A stretch of DNA of 37,372 bases from an uncultured Gammaproteobacteria bacterium (GCA_913043815.1 CAJWNY010000024.1:1-37372), one strand, 5' to 3'. Positions 1-9,729 are shown, counted from the first letter of the stretch. A program made the numbers and translations. The notes: a model not told the origin generated them from the sequence alone.

Positions 1-25
1 TCGAAGAGGCGGTAGGCTAGCCACT

Positions 26-41
26 GTCTAGTCATGTAGAC
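26..41. promoter_or_regulatory. Inverted repeat upstream of prpB, possible operator
   Basis: GTCTA and TAGAC face each other across six bases, about 150 bp before the prpB start. Propionate genes are often controlled by a nearby regulator (PrpR or a GntR-type protein), but no regulator gene lies in the window and I cannot match this repeat to a known site. Only the symmetry is seen; the operator role is a guess. Confidence 0.25.
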
Positions 42-189
42 TAAGGCTTGGATTCGAAGCGATCAACGCTATTTGAGTAGCGTAATAAATAGCAGAGATC
101 CAGAAATAATTATGCTTCGCGCTCGCTAAAAGTGCGTGATTGTGCTTTGCCCAGTGTCGATGGGAGGCTAACTTGGAGAAAAGAATAGA

Positions 190-1062
190 ATGAGTCAAGG
201 TAAGAAATTTCGCGAAGCTATGGCGAGCGAAAAACCGCTACAAATTCCGGGCACTATTAATGCGTACACCGCGTTGATGGCTGAAAGCGTCGGGTACAAA
301 GCCATTTATTTATCTGGTGGCGGTGTTGCCAATGCCTCATATGGCCTACCGGATCTAGGTATGACCTCCTTAAATGACGTTTTGGAAGATGTGCGTCGTA
401 TTACGGCCGCGACCAATGTGCCGTTGTTAGTGGACATTGATACCGGTTGGGGTGGCGCCTTTAACATTGCGCGCAGCATAAAAGATATGACCGCAGCAGG
501 AGCTGCTGCAGTGCATATTGAAGATCAAGTAGCTCAAAAGCGCTGTGGCCATAGGCCGAATAAGTCCATTGTTTCCGTTGCCGAAATGGTTGACCGTATT
601 AAAGCTGCAGTGGACGCCAAGACAGACCTAGATTTCGTTGTTATGGCCAGAACAGATGCATTGGCAGTGGACGGTATGAATGCGGTTGTGGATCGTGCTG
701 GTGCCTTTGCTGAAGCTGGTGCTGACGCAATTTTTGCCGAAGCGATGACGGAAATTAGCATGTACGCGCCCATCGTTGAAGCTGCGGGTGTTCCAGTACT
801 GGCTAACTTGACTGAATTTGGCGAAACACCTTTGTACACCGCTGATGAACTTGCAGCAGTTGACATTGCCATGGCCCTTTACCCGCTCTCGGCCTTTAGA
901 GCCATGAACAAAGCGGCTTTAAACGTATATCAGGCCATTCGATCTGAGGGCACACAGAGATCAGTAGTGGACACCATGCAAACGCGTATGGAACTTTATG
1001 ATTTCTTGGGTTACCACGAGTATGAGCAAAAGTTAGACCGCCTGTTTGCTGGGCAAGCATAA
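190..1062 (+). CDS. prpB: 2-methylisocitrate lyase PrpB
   Basis: Cleaves 2-methylisocitrate to pyruvate and succinate, the last step of the cytoplasmic methylcitrate cycle that consumes propionyl-CoA. The 290-residue length is normal for the isocitrate lyase/PEP mutase family. The active-site signature KRCGH is at residues 117-121, just after the metal-site stretch VHIEDQ, and DIDTGWGG lies near residue 80. The ATG start has GGAG 11 bases upstream and the N-terminus [10 protein letters not shown] is typical of PrpB. It precedes prpC on the same strand after a 102-base gap, so the two are probably one transcript. The KRCGH motif and the prpC neighbour argue against plain isocitrate lyase, which is much longer. 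Confidence 0.96.
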   Translation: MSQGKKFREAMASEKPLQIPGTINAYTALMAESVGYKAIYLSGGGVANASYGLPDLGMTSLNDVLEDVRRITAATNVPLLVDIDTGWGGAFNIARSIKDMTAAGAAAVHIEDQVAQKRCGHRPNKSIVSVAEMVDRIKAAVDAKTDLDFVVMARTDALAVDGMNAVVDRAGAFAEAGADAIFAEAMTEISMYAPIVEAAGVPVLANLTEFGETPLYTADELAAVDIAMALYPLSAFRAMNKAALNVYQAIRSEGTQRSVVDTMQTRMELYDFLGYHEYEQKLDRLFAGQA

Positions 1063-1073
1063 TTTCTAGTAGA

Positions 1074-1135
1074 AGCCCGAACATAGACAGAGGCGCTAAT
1101 ATAGTTTCAGTAGAGAGTTCGGCATCGCTCGGGCT
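1074..1135 (+). promoter_or_regulatory. Nested inverted repeats in the prpB-prpC gap
   Basis: AGCCCGA (1074-1080) is complementary to TCGGGCT (1129-1135). The overlapping CCGAAC (1077-1082) is complementary to GTTCGG (1117-1122). The left arm can therefore pair with either right arm, giving two mutually exclusive stems before prpC. This could modulate transcript stability or prpC expression, or be chance. Confidence 0.25.
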
Positions 1136-1164
1136 CGTACAATCGATTGTTGAGGAGAGAGAAA

Positions 1165-2289
1165 ATGGTAGAGAAAGTATTAGGTGGCGCGGGTTTGCGC
1201 GGTCAGAGCGCAGGCACTACAGAGCTATGCACCGTTGGGCTAAGTGGCACAGGGCTTACCTATCGGGGCTATGATATTTCTGATCTTGCTGATAACGCGA
1301 CTTTTGAAGAAGTAGCCTACCTTATGTTTCATGGCGAATTGCCTAATCAAGCGCAGTTAGACGGCTACCGCAGTGTGCTTAAGAACAACAGAGTATTACC
1401 ACAGGCATTGCTAGAGGTCTTGGAGCGTATTCCATCGTCAGCACACCCAATGGATGTGCTGCGTACCGGTTGTTCAATGCTTGGCAACCTAGAGCCAGAA
1501 GACGGTTTTGAAAACCAACAAAGAGCTGCAGATCGTTTGTTAGGCGCCTTGCCTGGCATCATTAACTATTGGTATCGCTTCAGCCATGAGGGCGTGCGTA
1601 TTGAGACCGATACTGATGCAGAATCTCTGGCCGGGCATTTCTTGCAGACGCTTACAGGTGAGGAGCCCAGTGAGTTGCACGAACGGATAATGGACATTTC
1701 CTTAATCCTTTATGCAGAGCATGAGTTTAATGCGTCTACATTCACCGCTCGAGTTTGTGCATCTACTCTGTCGGATATGCATTCTTGTGTTACAGGAGCT
1801 ATAGGGTCCTTGCGCGGGCCATTGCATGGCGGTGCTAATGAAGCGGCTATGGAATTGATTGAGAAATTTTCTACCGCTGAAGAAGCTGCCGCTGGCATCT
1901 TGGGTATGTTGGAACGCAAAGATAAGATCATGGGCTTTGGCCATGCGATCTATCGTACCTCAGATCCGCGTAATGTCATTATCAAGAAGTGGGCAGAAAA
2001 ACTCGCAGCAGAAGTGGGGGATACCGTCTTGTACCCAGTTTCCTGCGTAGTTGAAAAGGTTATGTGGGATGAGAAAAAATTGTTTGCTAACGCGGACTTT
2101 TTCCACGCCTCCACATATAACTTTATGGGAATTCCTACTAAGTTGTTTACGCCAATTTTTGTTTGCTCGAGAGTATCTGGTTGGGCAGCGCACGTTATGG
2201 AGCAGCGCCAGAATAATCGGATTATTCGCCCTAGCGCCGATTATATCGGACCAGAGCCAAGAGTTTTGACGCCAATCGCCGAGCGATAA
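1165..2289 (+). CDS. prpC: 2-methylcitrate synthase PrpC
   Basis: Condenses propionyl-CoA with oxaloacetate to 2-methylcitrate, the entry step of the methylcitrate cycle. It is a 374-residue citrate-synthase fold of the short type. HGGANEAAM (first catalytic His region), MGFGHAIYRTSDPR (second His loop) and the NADFFHASTYNFMGIP segment with the catalytic Asp are all visible. I chose the ATG at 1165 because AGGAGAGA sits 5-12 bases upstream. The frame extends to a TTG at 1147, but that would put this ribosome-binding site inside the gene. The neighbours prpB, acnD and prpF identify it as PrpC rather than housekeeping GltA, which is longer. Confidence 0.95.
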   Translation: MVEKVLGGAGLRGQSAGTTELCTVGLSGTGLTYRGYDISDLADNATFEEVAYLMFHGELPNQAQLDGYRSVLKNNRVLPQALLEVLERIPSSAHPMDVLRTGCSMLGNLEPEDGFENQQRAADRLLGALPGIINYWYRFSHEGVRIETDTDAESLAGHFLQTLTGEEPSELHERIMDISLILYAEHEFNASTFTARVCASTLSDMHSCVTGAIGSLRGPLHGGANEAAMELIEKFSTAEEAAAGILGMLERKDKIMGFGHAIYRTSDPRNVIIKKWAEKLAAEVGDTVLYPVSCVVEKVMWDEKKLFANADFFHASTYNFMGIPTKLFTPIFVCSRVSGWAAHVMEQRQNNRIIRPSADYIGPEPRVLTPIAER

Positions 2290-2361
2290 AGTCGGCAGAA
2301 AAGCTTCATCAGGCGTATTTTAGTGCTTTTGATTTAGACGAAAACTAGAGTTGGAAATAGG

Positions 2362-2392
2362 GGCTATAACATTTTCTATAGCCTTTGTTTTT
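2362..2392 (+). terminator. Rho-independent terminator after prpC
   Basis: GGCTATA (2362-2368) pairs with TATAGCC (2377-2383) across an eight-base loop, followed by a T-rich run. It sits 73 bases after the prpC stop and 47 bases beyond the prpF stop on the other strand. On the minus strand the hairpin is not followed by a U-run, so it probably acts mainly on prpBC. Confidence 0.75.
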
Positions 2393-2438
2393 GATTTTGC
2401 GTCTATTGATTTTTTTTGCAGAGAGTAAGGCTCAGTAG

Positions 2439-3620
2439 TTAGAAAGAGTCTCCAGGAATCCGTACCCAGCCTTCCATAATCACACGGGCACTTCTGCTCA
2501 TGCTGGCTTTGCTTACAGTCCATTCTTGCTCTACTAATTGGGCCGCTGCACCTACTTTTAGCGTTCCTGATGGATGGCCAAACTCAACCTCCTCTAGTGC
2601 CCCACCACCTGCCGCTAAGTTGACTAAGGTGCCGGGTATAGCGGCTGCGGTACCGATTGCGACAGCAGCCGTACCCATCATTGCGTGATGTAGTTTGCCC
2701 ATAGACAGAGCGCGAACCTGCATGTCTATATCTTTAGCAGCAATGTCCTTGCCACTGGACGATGTGTAATCCTTAGGCTTGGCAACAAACGCTACTTTTG
2801 GCGTATGTTGTCTATCCTGTGCTTCAGCTAAATCGCTAATTAAACCCATGCGTAATGCACCGTGTGCCCGAATAGTTTCAAACAGAGCTAAGGCTTTTTC
2901 ATCGTTGTTAATGTCGTCCTGTAGCTCGCAGCCGGTGTAACCAATCTCTTCGGCGTTCAAAAAAATGGTAGGTATGCCCGCGTTAATCATAGTGGCCTTG
3001 AGCGTACCGACGTTTGGCACCTCTAGGTCGTCTATCAAGTTGCCGGTAGGGAACATAGAGCCGCCGTCATCATCTGCGGGCTCAAGAAAATCTAATTGCA
3101 CTTCAGCTGCAGGAAAGGTTACGCCGTCTAGTTCAAAATCTCCGGTTTCTCGTACCTCACCATCGAGCATGGGTACGTGCGCAATAATAGTTTTGCTAAT
3201 GTTAGCTTGCCAAATTCGGACTACGGCAATGCCGGTATCGGGCACTCTAGCGGCTTCTACCAAGTCGTTGGTAATGGCAAAAGCGCCCACAGCAGCAGAT
3301 AAATTGCCACAGTTACCGCTCCAATCTACAAACGCTTTGTCTATGGCCACTTGGCCGAAGAAATAGTCTACATCGTGATCAGCAACGGTGCTTTTTGCGA
3401 GTATCACAGACTTACTAGTACTTGATGTTGCGCCACCCATGCCATCTGTTTGTTTTGCGTAGGGGTCAGGACTGCCAATAACGCGAAGGATTAAGTTATC
3501 TCTAGCCGCACCCTGAACTTGCGCGGCTTCTGGTAAGTCGGTCAAGTTAAAGAAGACGCCTTTACTTGTGCCCCCGCGCATATACGTTGCAGGGATTTTG
3601 ATTTGCGGTGTTTGAGACAT
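2439..3620 (-). CDS. prpF: AcnD-accessory protein PrpF (2-methylaconitate isomerase)
   Basis: PrpF works with AcnD. In the known family it isomerises the 2-methylaconitate made by AcnD so that hydration to 2-methylisocitrate can be completed. At 393 residues the length is usual for this diaminopimelate-epimerase-like family. The N-terminal TYMRGGTSKGVFF and the later WSGNCGNLSAAVG are hallmarks, the latter holding the cysteine equivalent to an epimerase-type active site. It follows acnD by 51 bases on the same strand and is surely co-transcribed. The gene ends facing prpC. The ATG start gives MSQTPQIKIPATYMRGG, which fits the family. Confidence 0.94.
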   Translation of the reverse strand: MSQTPQIKIPATYMRGGTSKGVFFNLTDLPEAAQVQGAARDNLILRVIGSPDPYAKQTDGMGGATSSTSKSVILAKSTVADHDVDYFFGQVAIDKAFVDWSGNCGNLSAAVGAFAITNDLVEAARVPDTGIAVVRIWQANISKTIIAHVPMLDGEVRETGDFELDGVTFPAAEVQLDFLEPADDDGGSMFPTGNLIDDLEVPNVGTLKATMINAGIPTIFLNAEEIGYTGCELQDDINNDEKALALFETIRAHGALRMGLISDLAEAQDRQHTPKVAFVAKPKDYTSSSGKDIAAKDIDMQVRALSMGKLHHAMMGTAAVAIGTAAAIPGTLVNLAAGGGALEEVEFGHPSGTLKVGAAAQLVEQEWTVSKASMSRSARVIMEGWVRIPGDSF

Positions 3621-3671
3621 TTAGCTAAATCCTTAAAAGCGGCCTTAGAGGGCGCTGTAAAAAGTGTTCGA

Positions 3672-6272
3672 TTAATGAGTAGGTGCGATGTTCGACTCTA
3701 AAAAATCCTGGGCGAAGCGTTGTAGTACGCCGCCAGCTTCATAAATAGAAACCTCTTCAGCCGTATCCAGACGGCATGTCGCTTCTATTTCAATAGACTC
3801 GCCGGATGCACGATTAATAATCACTTTGAGTGTTGCCTTAGGTGTCGGTTCGCCAATAACGTCGAAAGTTTCAGTGCCATCAATCGTACAAGTGCTGCGG
3901 TTTTCACCGATTTTGAACTCTAATGGCAGCACACCCATACCTACAAGGTTAGTTCTGTGAATGCGCTCAAAGCCCTCGGCTAAGATGGCTTCAACGCCAG
4001 CTAGACGAACGCCTTTTGCCGCCCAGTCCCTAGATGAGCCTTGTCCATAGTCTGCGCCAGCAACAATAATAAGTGGCTGCTTTCTCTCCATATAGACCTC
4101 TATCGCCTCCCACATGCGGCTGGTTTTGCCCTCGGGTTCTATGCGAGCTAGGGAGCCTTGTTTAGCTACCCCATGCTCCAAGACCATTTCGTTGACGAGT
4201 TTCGGATTAGCGAAGGTTGCTCGTTGGGCCGTTAAGTGGTCGCCGCGGTGAGTGGCATAAGAATTAAAGTCTTTTTCTGGCAAGCCCATTTTGTCTAAGT
4301 ATTCGCCGGCAGCGCTGTCTAACATGATGGCGTTGGAGGGTGAGAGGTGGTCTGTGGTGATATTGTCGCCCAGCACGGCAAGTGGACGCATACCAGAGAG
4401 CGAGCGTTCACCTGCTAAGGCGCCATCCCAATACGGTGGGCGTCGAATGTAAGTGCTCTCGGGCCGCCAGTCGTAAAGCGGGTCGGTAAAGCTTGTGACA
4501 TCTTTGAGAGACACGAACATCGGATCATACACTTTGCTAAACTGTTCAGGCTTTACGCTGGCCTTAACAATTTGGTCGATTTCTTCGTCGCTGGGCCAAA
4601 TGTCTTTTAGCGTAATATCTTTGCCGGCCGCATCGGTTCCCAAAATATCTTTTTCAATGTCGAAACGGATTGTCCCTGCGATGGCATAGGCCACCACCAA
4701 TGGAGGTGAGGCTAAAAACGCTTGTTTTGCGTGAGGGTGTATGCGGCCATCAAAGTTTCGGTTGCCGGACAACACTGCGGTGGAATATAAGTCGCGATCG
4801 ATGATTTCTTTTTGAATCATTGGGTCTAGTGCGCCGCTCATACCGTTACACGTGGTGCAGGCGAAACCCACAATTCCAAAACCTAGCGCTTCTAGCTCTT
4901 TCAGCAGATCAGCATCTTCTAAGTACAGTTGCACTGCCTTCGAGCCTGGGGCCAATGAGGTTTTTACCCAAGGCTTTCGTTGCAGACCTACTGCGTTAGC
5001 ATTGCGGGCGAGCAGGGCAGCTGCAATGACATTGCGAGGGTTGCTGGTGTTTGTACAACTGGTTATAGCAGCAATTATGACTGCTCCGTCGGGCATCTCT
5101 CCCTCTACGTTTTCTACTATCCCTGAAATGCCTTGCTCCGCTAAATCTGCGGTGGCGACTCTCCTATGCGGGTTTGAAGGTCCAGCAATGTTGCGGCCTA
5201 CGCTAGAAAGGTCAAATTTTAGAGTGCGCTCATATTCGGCTGTAGTTAGGCTGTCAGCCCAGAGCCCAGTGGCTTTTGCATAAGTTTCTACCAGCTTGAC
5301 TTGCTCTGCCTCGCGGCCGGTTATTTGTAAATATTCAATGGTCTGCGTGTCGATATAAAACATAGCGGCGGTTGCGCCAAACTCCGGCGTCATGTTTGAA
5401 ATGGTCGCCCGGTCGCCTAAAGTTAAAGCGTTGGCACCGTCGCCAAAAAATTCCAGGTAAGACGAAACCACTTTTTGCTCGCGCAAAAATTCAGTAATAG
5501 CCAATACGATATCCGTTGCAGTAATCCCGGGTTGTCTTCTGCCTGTCAGCTCTACCCCAATGATATCTGGTAGGCGCATATAGGAGGCTCGGCCTAACAT
5601 GACACTTTCTGCTTCAAGCCCGCCGACACCAACGGCGAGAACACCCAACGCATCCACGTGCGGCGTATGGCTGTCAGTGCCTACTAACGTATCAGGGAAA
5701 GCCACGCCGTCTTTAGCGTGAACTACCGGTGACATTCTCTCTAAGTTAATCTGATGCATGATGCCATTACCGGGTGGAATTACATCTACGTTCTCAAATG
5801 CGGTAGCAGTCCAATTGATGAAGTGAAAACGATCATCGTTGCGACGATCCTCAATAGATCTATTTTTTTCAAAGGCGTCGCTTTCAAAACCCGCGTGTTC
5901 AACTGCCAGTGAGTGATCGACAATCAGCTGCGTGGGCACTACCGGATTTACTTTTGACGGATCACCGCCTTTGGCAGCGATTGCGTCTCTTAATCCTGCC
6001 AAATCTACTAAGGCTGTTTGGCCGAGGATGTCGTGGCAAACCACTCTTGCCGGAAACCAGGGGAAATCTAAATCCTGTTTGCGGAAAACGATTTGTTCCA
6101 AAGAGGCTGTGAGTAGTTCAGGGTCACAACGGCGTACCAGATTTTCTGCCAGTACGCGTGAGGTGTAGGGCAGGGTTGCGTAAGCGCCAGGCTTAATTGC
6201 ATTAACGGCAGCTTCAGTGTCGAAGTAGTCTAGCCTCGTTCCGGGTAGTTGTTTACGGTGTAGTTGATTCAT
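3672..6272 (-). CDS. acnD: Fe/S-dependent 2-methylcitrate dehydratase AcnD
   Basis: An aconitase-superfamily enzyme that dehydrates 2-methylcitrate. It replaces PrpD in organisms that also carry PrpF. It is 866 residues, in line with AcnD. The [4Fe-4S] ligands are visible as Cys in ITSCTNTSNPRN and the CxxC of ACTTCNGMSG. LVGTDSHTPHVDALG and the C-terminal swivelling-domain motif GADYGQGSSRDWAAKG are intact. The adjacent prpF distinguishes it from housekeeping AcnA. The 202 bases before its start should contain its promoter. It runs opposite to prpBC, so the four-gene pathway is split into two convergent units. Confidence 0.94.
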   Translation of the reverse strand: MNQLHRKQLPGTRLDYFDTEAAVNAIKPGAYATLPYTSRVLAENLVRRCDPELLTASLEQIVFRKQDLDFPWFPARVVCHDILGQTALVDLAGLRDAIAAKGGDPSKVNPVVPTQLIVDHSLAVEHAGFESDAFEKNRSIEDRRNDDRFHFINWTATAFENVDVIPPGNGIMHQINLERMSPVVHAKDGVAFPDTLVGTDSHTPHVDALGVLAVGVGGLEAESVMLGRASYMRLPDIIGVELTGRRQPGITATDIVLAITEFLREQKVVSSYLEFFGDGANALTLGDRATISNMTPEFGATAAMFYIDTQTIEYLQITGREAEQVKLVETYAKATGLWADSLTTAEYERTLKFDLSSVGRNIAGPSNPHRRVATADLAEQGISGIVENVEGEMPDGAVIIAAITSCTNTSNPRNVIAAALLARNANAVGLQRKPWVKTSLAPGSKAVQLYLEDADLLKELEALGFGIVGFACTTCNGMSGALDPMIQKEIIDRDLYSTAVLSGNRNFDGRIHPHAKQAFLASPPLVVAYAIAGTIRFDIEKDILGTDAAGKDITLKDIWPSDEEIDQIVKASVKPEQFSKVYDPMFVSLKDVTSFTDPLYDWRPESTYIRRPPYWDGALAGERSLSGMRPLAVLGDNITTDHLSPSNAIMLDSAAGEYLDKMGLPEKDFNSYATHRGDHLTAQRATFANPKLVNEMVLEHGVAKQGSLARIEPEGKTSRMWEAIEVYMERKQPLIIVAGADYGQGSSRDWAAKGVRLAGVEAILAEGFERIHRTNLVGMGVLPLEFKIGENRSTCTIDGTETFDVIGEPTPKATLKVIINRASGESIEIEATCRLDTAEEVSIYEAGGVLQRFAQDFLESNIAPTH

Positions 6273-6474
6273 TTATTAGTCCATCAGTATTAATTACTTC
6301 AGCATATTTGACTTCACCTGGGCCATGAAAAGTTGGCTGTTGCTTTTGCTAGTATCTAAAAATTCTGTTTCTAGTGCTAACGATTGAGGGTATATCCCAG
6401 GCAAAGTTTTGGATTTTTATCAGTCTAATATTGGGCTAACTCTCATTGTTTGCCCAGAACTCCTTTTAATTGGC

Positions 6475-7851
6475 CTACTCGAGGTCACGGATCGCTAGTT
6501 CACTGGCGATACCAACATAAGTTTCTGGTCGGAGGTCGCGCAGCTCTGCTTGGGCAGCTTTAGGGAGCTCTAACTCTGCCAGTATTTCTAAGAATAACTC
6601 AGCATTTAAGCTGCGCCCTCGGGTGACCGCTTTGAGCTGCTCGTAAGGTTCATTCATGCCGTATTTACGCATAACAGTTTGGACTGGTTCAGCTAAAACT
6701 TCCCAGCTGTCGTCCAGATCTGCTGCAATGGCCCCTGGGTTAACGTCCAGTCTTGAGAGCCCTTTAAGAGTGGCCTGATACGCAATGCCACAATGTGCAA
6801 AAGCAGCACCAATATTACGCAATACCGTTGAATCCGATAGGTCTCTTTGCCAGCGTGAAACAGGCAGCTTACTGGCCATATGATCCAGCAAAGCATTGGC
6901 CAAACCAATGTTACCTTCGGAATTTTCAAAGTCGATTGGGTTGATTTTGTGCGGCATGGTAGAAGAGCCAGTTTCACCTTCAACTTTGCGCTGTTTAAAG
7001 TAATTGATGGAGATGTAGCTCCAAATGTCGCGGTCGAAATCCAACACAATTTGGTTGAAGCGCATGACGCAGTGGAAAATTTCAGCCAAGTAATCGTGGG
7101 GCTCTATTTGCGTAGTCCATGGATTATTGACCAATCCTAGGCGCTGAATAAATTGCGCGGATAAATCAGCCCAAGGCAGGTTTGGATAAGCGGTCAGGTG
7201 GGCATTGAAGTTGCCGACGGCCCCGTTGAATTTGGCCAGTATTTCTACGCCTGCTAGCTGGCGCCTTTGTCGATGCAAACGCGCTGCAACGTTTTTCATT
7301 TCCTTACCCAAGGTGGTTGGCGAGGCGGTTTGTCCATGGGTGCGAGACAACATGGGCAACTCGGCATATTGCTGAGCTAAGTCATCAATCACCTTGATCA
7401 GTTGATTCATGTGCATCAGCAGCACGTCTTCAATACTGGCCTTAACCATTAAGCCATAAGCGGTATTGTTAATGTCTTCAGATGTGCAACCAAAGTGTAG
7501 CCATTCGTTAATGGCACGCAGGTTGGGGCGCAGGGCAAATTGTTCTTTGAGGTAGTACTCCACCGCTTTCACGTCGTGGTTTGTGGTGGCTTCAATTTCT
7601 TTGACTCGAGTTGCGCCAGTAGCGTCAAAGTTTGCTGCTATGGCCTCAACAAAGGCGCGGTCCTCTTCATCGAGCCTAGGTATTTCCGGTATCTCATTGC
7701 ATTCGCTGAGAAACAGGACCCATTGGCATTCAACTTCGGTACGGTACTTAATCAAGCCAAATTCACTGGTAATAAGCGCGAGGTCTTCGACCTTGTTGCG
7801 GTAGCGCCCGTCGATGGAAGTGATCGCGAATACTGAATCGATTTGGCTCAT
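6475..7851 (-). CDS. purB: Adenylosuccinate lyase PurB
   Basis: Catalyses two fumarate-releasing steps in purine synthesis: SAICAR to AICAR, and adenylosuccinate to AMP. It is 458 residues, the usual size of the gammaproteobacterial type. The fumarase/aspartase signature GSSTMPHKINP is near residues 292-302 with the flexible catalytic Ser, and SRTHGQTASPTTLGKE supplies the catalytic His region. It lies 57 bases downstream of mnmA on the same strand. In E. coli and Pseudomonas hflD usually sits nearby between mnmA and purB; here the gap is too small to hold it. Confidence 0.97.
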   Translation of the reverse strand: MSQIDSVFAITSIDGRYRNKVEDLALITSEFGLIKYRTEVECQWVLFLSECNEIPEIPRLDEEDRAFVEAIAANFDATGATRVKEIEATTNHDVKAVEYYLKEQFALRPNLRAINEWLHFGCTSEDINNTAYGLMVKASIEDVLLMHMNQLIKVIDDLAQQYAELPMLSRTHGQTASPTTLGKEMKNVAARLHRQRRQLAGVEILAKFNGAVGNFNAHLTAYPNLPWADLSAQFIQRLGLVNNPWTTQIEPHDYLAEIFHCVMRFNQIVLDFDRDIWSYISINYFKQRKVEGETGSSTMPHKINPIDFENSEGNIGLANALLDHMASKLPVSRWQRDLSDSTVLRNIGAAFAHCGIAYQATLKGLSRLDVNPGAIAADLDDSWEVLAEPVQTVMRKYGMNEPYEQLKAVTRGRSLNAELFLEILAELELPKAAQAELRDLRPETYVGIASELAIRDLE

Positions 7852-7908
7852 AGGTTTTGGCTCGTCAAGAAATTTGTGTGTTGAATCTTTTATGTTTTAA
7901 TTTTGGGC

Positions 7909-9039
7909 TTACTGCTTTCCGGCGCATTCTATAACGGCTCCGCCAATCATTTGTTCCATATCGTAAAAGGCCACATATTGCCCAGGCGCAATGGCCCTTT
8001 GAGGTTGTTCAAACCTAACCAGCAGTTGGCCGTTGGCAGCGCAGCTCACAATGCAGTCTTGGTCCGCTTGTCGATAACGTATTCGCGCCTTACATTTAAG
8101 CGGAAACTTGGCTTTTATGAGCCAGTTGGAATCATCGGCGTGCAGCCAATTGCCGAGTAGTTCGCTTTGTTCCTGACTAATGACCAGAGTGTTTGTGTAT
8201 GGCTGCTTTGCGCAGACATACCATGGACGCTCTTTACGTCCGGCCACGCCTCCAATGTTAATGCCTTGGCGCTGACCTAACGTGTAGTAGTGAAGGCCGC
8301 GGTGCTCGCCTAAGGACCTGCCTTGCTTGTCCTTAATTGGCCCCGGAATATCTTTGATATAAGTGGCAAGAAAGTCTGCGAATCTGCGCTCACCTATGAA
8401 ACAAATACCGGTGCTGTCTTTTTTCTTATCATTGGCCAGTCCAAGGTCTGAGGCAATTTCTCGAACCTTGGTTTTTTCTAAGTCTCCCAAAGGGAATAGG
8501 CATTTTTCTAACTGCTGTTCAGGCACGGCTTGAAGGAAATAGGTCTGATCTTTGTTGTGATCTAAACCTTTGAGGATTTTGAATGGTTGATGGGTATCCA
8601 AACCGCCTGAACGGCGAACGTAATGTCCGGTGGCAATGTAGTCGGCGCCAAGGCTGGTGGCATAGTCGACAAATTGTTGAAACTTTATTTCTCGGTTGCA
8701 CAAAATATCTGGGTTAGGTGTACGCCAGCGCCTGTATTCGCTTAAAAAATGCTCGAATACGTTGTCCCAGTACTCGGCTGAAAAGTTTGCGGTATGTAGC
8801 TTTAGACCAAGCTTTTCGCATACCGCACTGGCATCCTCTAAATCGGTGATTGCCGTGCAGTATTCGCTGCCATCGTCTTCTTCCCAATTTTTCATGTATA
8901 GGCCCTCTACCTCATAGCCTTGCTGCATGAGTAAATGGGCTGCTACTGAAGAATCTACACCGCCAGACATACCGAGCATGACTCGCTTGCCTTGCATTGC
9001 TTTTTGGTCAGCGCTCTGAACATTTTGATTTGGGGACAT
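7909..9039 (-). CDS. mnmA: tRNA-specific 2-thiouridylase MnmA
   Basis: Installs sulfur at C2 of the wobble uridine (U34) of tRNAs for Lys, Glu and Gln, using ATP and sulfur relayed by TusABCDE. The PP-loop SGGVDS is at residues 25-30. The two catalytic cysteines are in [11 protein letters not shown] (about C114) and [11 protein letters not shown] (about C213). The ATG at 9039 gives 376 residues and has a weak GGCGAGA upstream. A TTG four codons earlier (9051) is possible but would leave less room for a ribosome-binding site. The last four Tus proteins are encoded about 17 kb away in this window. It is divergent from moaC. Confidence 0.96.
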   Translation of the reverse strand: MSPNQNVQSADQKAMQGKRVMLGMSGGVDSSVAAHLLMQQGYEVEGLYMKNWEEDDGSEYCTAITDLEDASAVCEKLGLKLHTANFSAEYWDNVFEHFLSEYRRWRTPNPDILCNREIKFQQFVDYATSLGADYIATGHYVRRSGGLDTHQPFKILKGLDHNKDQTYFLQAVPEQQLEKCLFPLGDLEKTKVREIASDLGLANDKKKDSTGICFIGERRFADFLATYIKDIPGPIKDKQGRSLGEHRGLHYYTLGQRQGINIGGVAGRKERPWYVCAKQPYTNTLVISQEQSELLGNWLHADDSNWLIKAKFPLKCKARIRYRQADQDCIVSCAANGQLLVRFEQPQRAIAPGQYVAFYDMEQMIGGAVIECAGKQ

Positions 9040-9178
9040 TTGTCTCGCCAAGTGACGACTTTTAAGGGTGATTATATTACCTCAGGCAAGCTTTTGGGTC
9101 AGGTATTCTCTGCGGCTAATTGATATTTAGGCTGCTGCTGGTGCTTCAGTTGACTGCCTGAGATGAATTTTTTGTTTT

Positions 9179-9207
9179 AGCGCCTGACCTAGGCGGCGCT
9201 AGGCGGC
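9179..9207 (+). repeat. Short hairpin and direct repeat before moaC
   Basis: CTAGGCGGC occurs twice in tandem (9189-9197 and 9199-9207) with one base between. AGCGCC (9179-9184) can also pair with GGCGCT (9195-9200). The element ends 30 bases before the moaC start, so it may lie in the leader transcript. It does not resemble the long molybdenum-cofactor riboswitch. Its role is unknown. Confidence 0.35.
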
Positions 9208-9237
9208 ATAATGGGAGATCAAGAGAGGTATACCGTC

Positions 9238-9729
9238 ATGTCCCTAAGTCATATCAATTCAGCCGGTGAAGCCAATATGGTGGATGTGGGCGATAAACTA
9301 GTCACCCAGCGCGTAGCCAAGGCCAGTGGCATTATCAGGATGGCTGCATCGACGCTGACGGCGATTCGTGACAACCAGTTAAAAAAGGGTGAGGTATTGG
9401 CGGTGGCCAGGATTGCCGGTATCCAAGGCGCTAAGCGCTGTGCAGATTTAATCCCTCTTTGTCACCCGTTGGCGCTGTCAAAAGTTAGCTTGGAATTTAA
9501 TGAATTGAGCTACACCGAGTTAGAAATCATCGCTGAATGTAAGGTCAGCGGTAAAACTGGCGTTGAGATGGAGGCTTTGACTGCGGTCAGTGTGGCGGCG
9601 CTCACTGTTTACGATATGTGTAAGGCCATTGATAAAGTTATGGTGATTGGCCCTATTTGTCTGCTTGAGAAGCAGGGCGGCAAAAGTGGCGATTGGCAGC
9701 GACCTGCGTCTTTGAGTGAGTCGCAATAA
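9238..9729 (+). CDS. moaC: Cyclic pyranopterin monophosphate synthase MoaC
   Basis: Acts with MoaA to convert GTP through its 3',8-cyclo intermediate to cyclic pyranopterin monophosphate, the first stage of molybdopterin synthesis. The family hallmarks are present: MVDVGDK near the N-terminus, LIPLCHPL, and [25 protein letters not shown] with the catalytic Lys and Asp. The ATG at 9238 is preceded by AGAGAGG at good spacing and gives a normal MoaC N-terminus ([17 protein letters not shown]) of 163 residues. A further ATG at 9211 is in frame but adds an atypical nine-residue leader. It heads moaC-moaD-moaE. moaA and moaB are not in the window. Confidence 0.95.
   Translation: MSLSHINSAGEANMVDVGDKLVTQRVAKASGIIRMAASTLTAIRDNQLKKGEVLAVARIAGIQGAKRCADLIPLCHPLALSKVSLEFNELSYTELEIIAECKVSGKTGVEMEALTAVSVAALTVYDMCKAIDKVMVIGPICLLEKQGGKSGDWQRPASLSESQ

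Noticed and set aside
4852..5283. Open frame of 143 codons on the plus strand inside acnD
   Set aside because: It is antisense to a well-conserved enzyme, has no recognisable motif or ribosome-binding site, and arises from codon composition.
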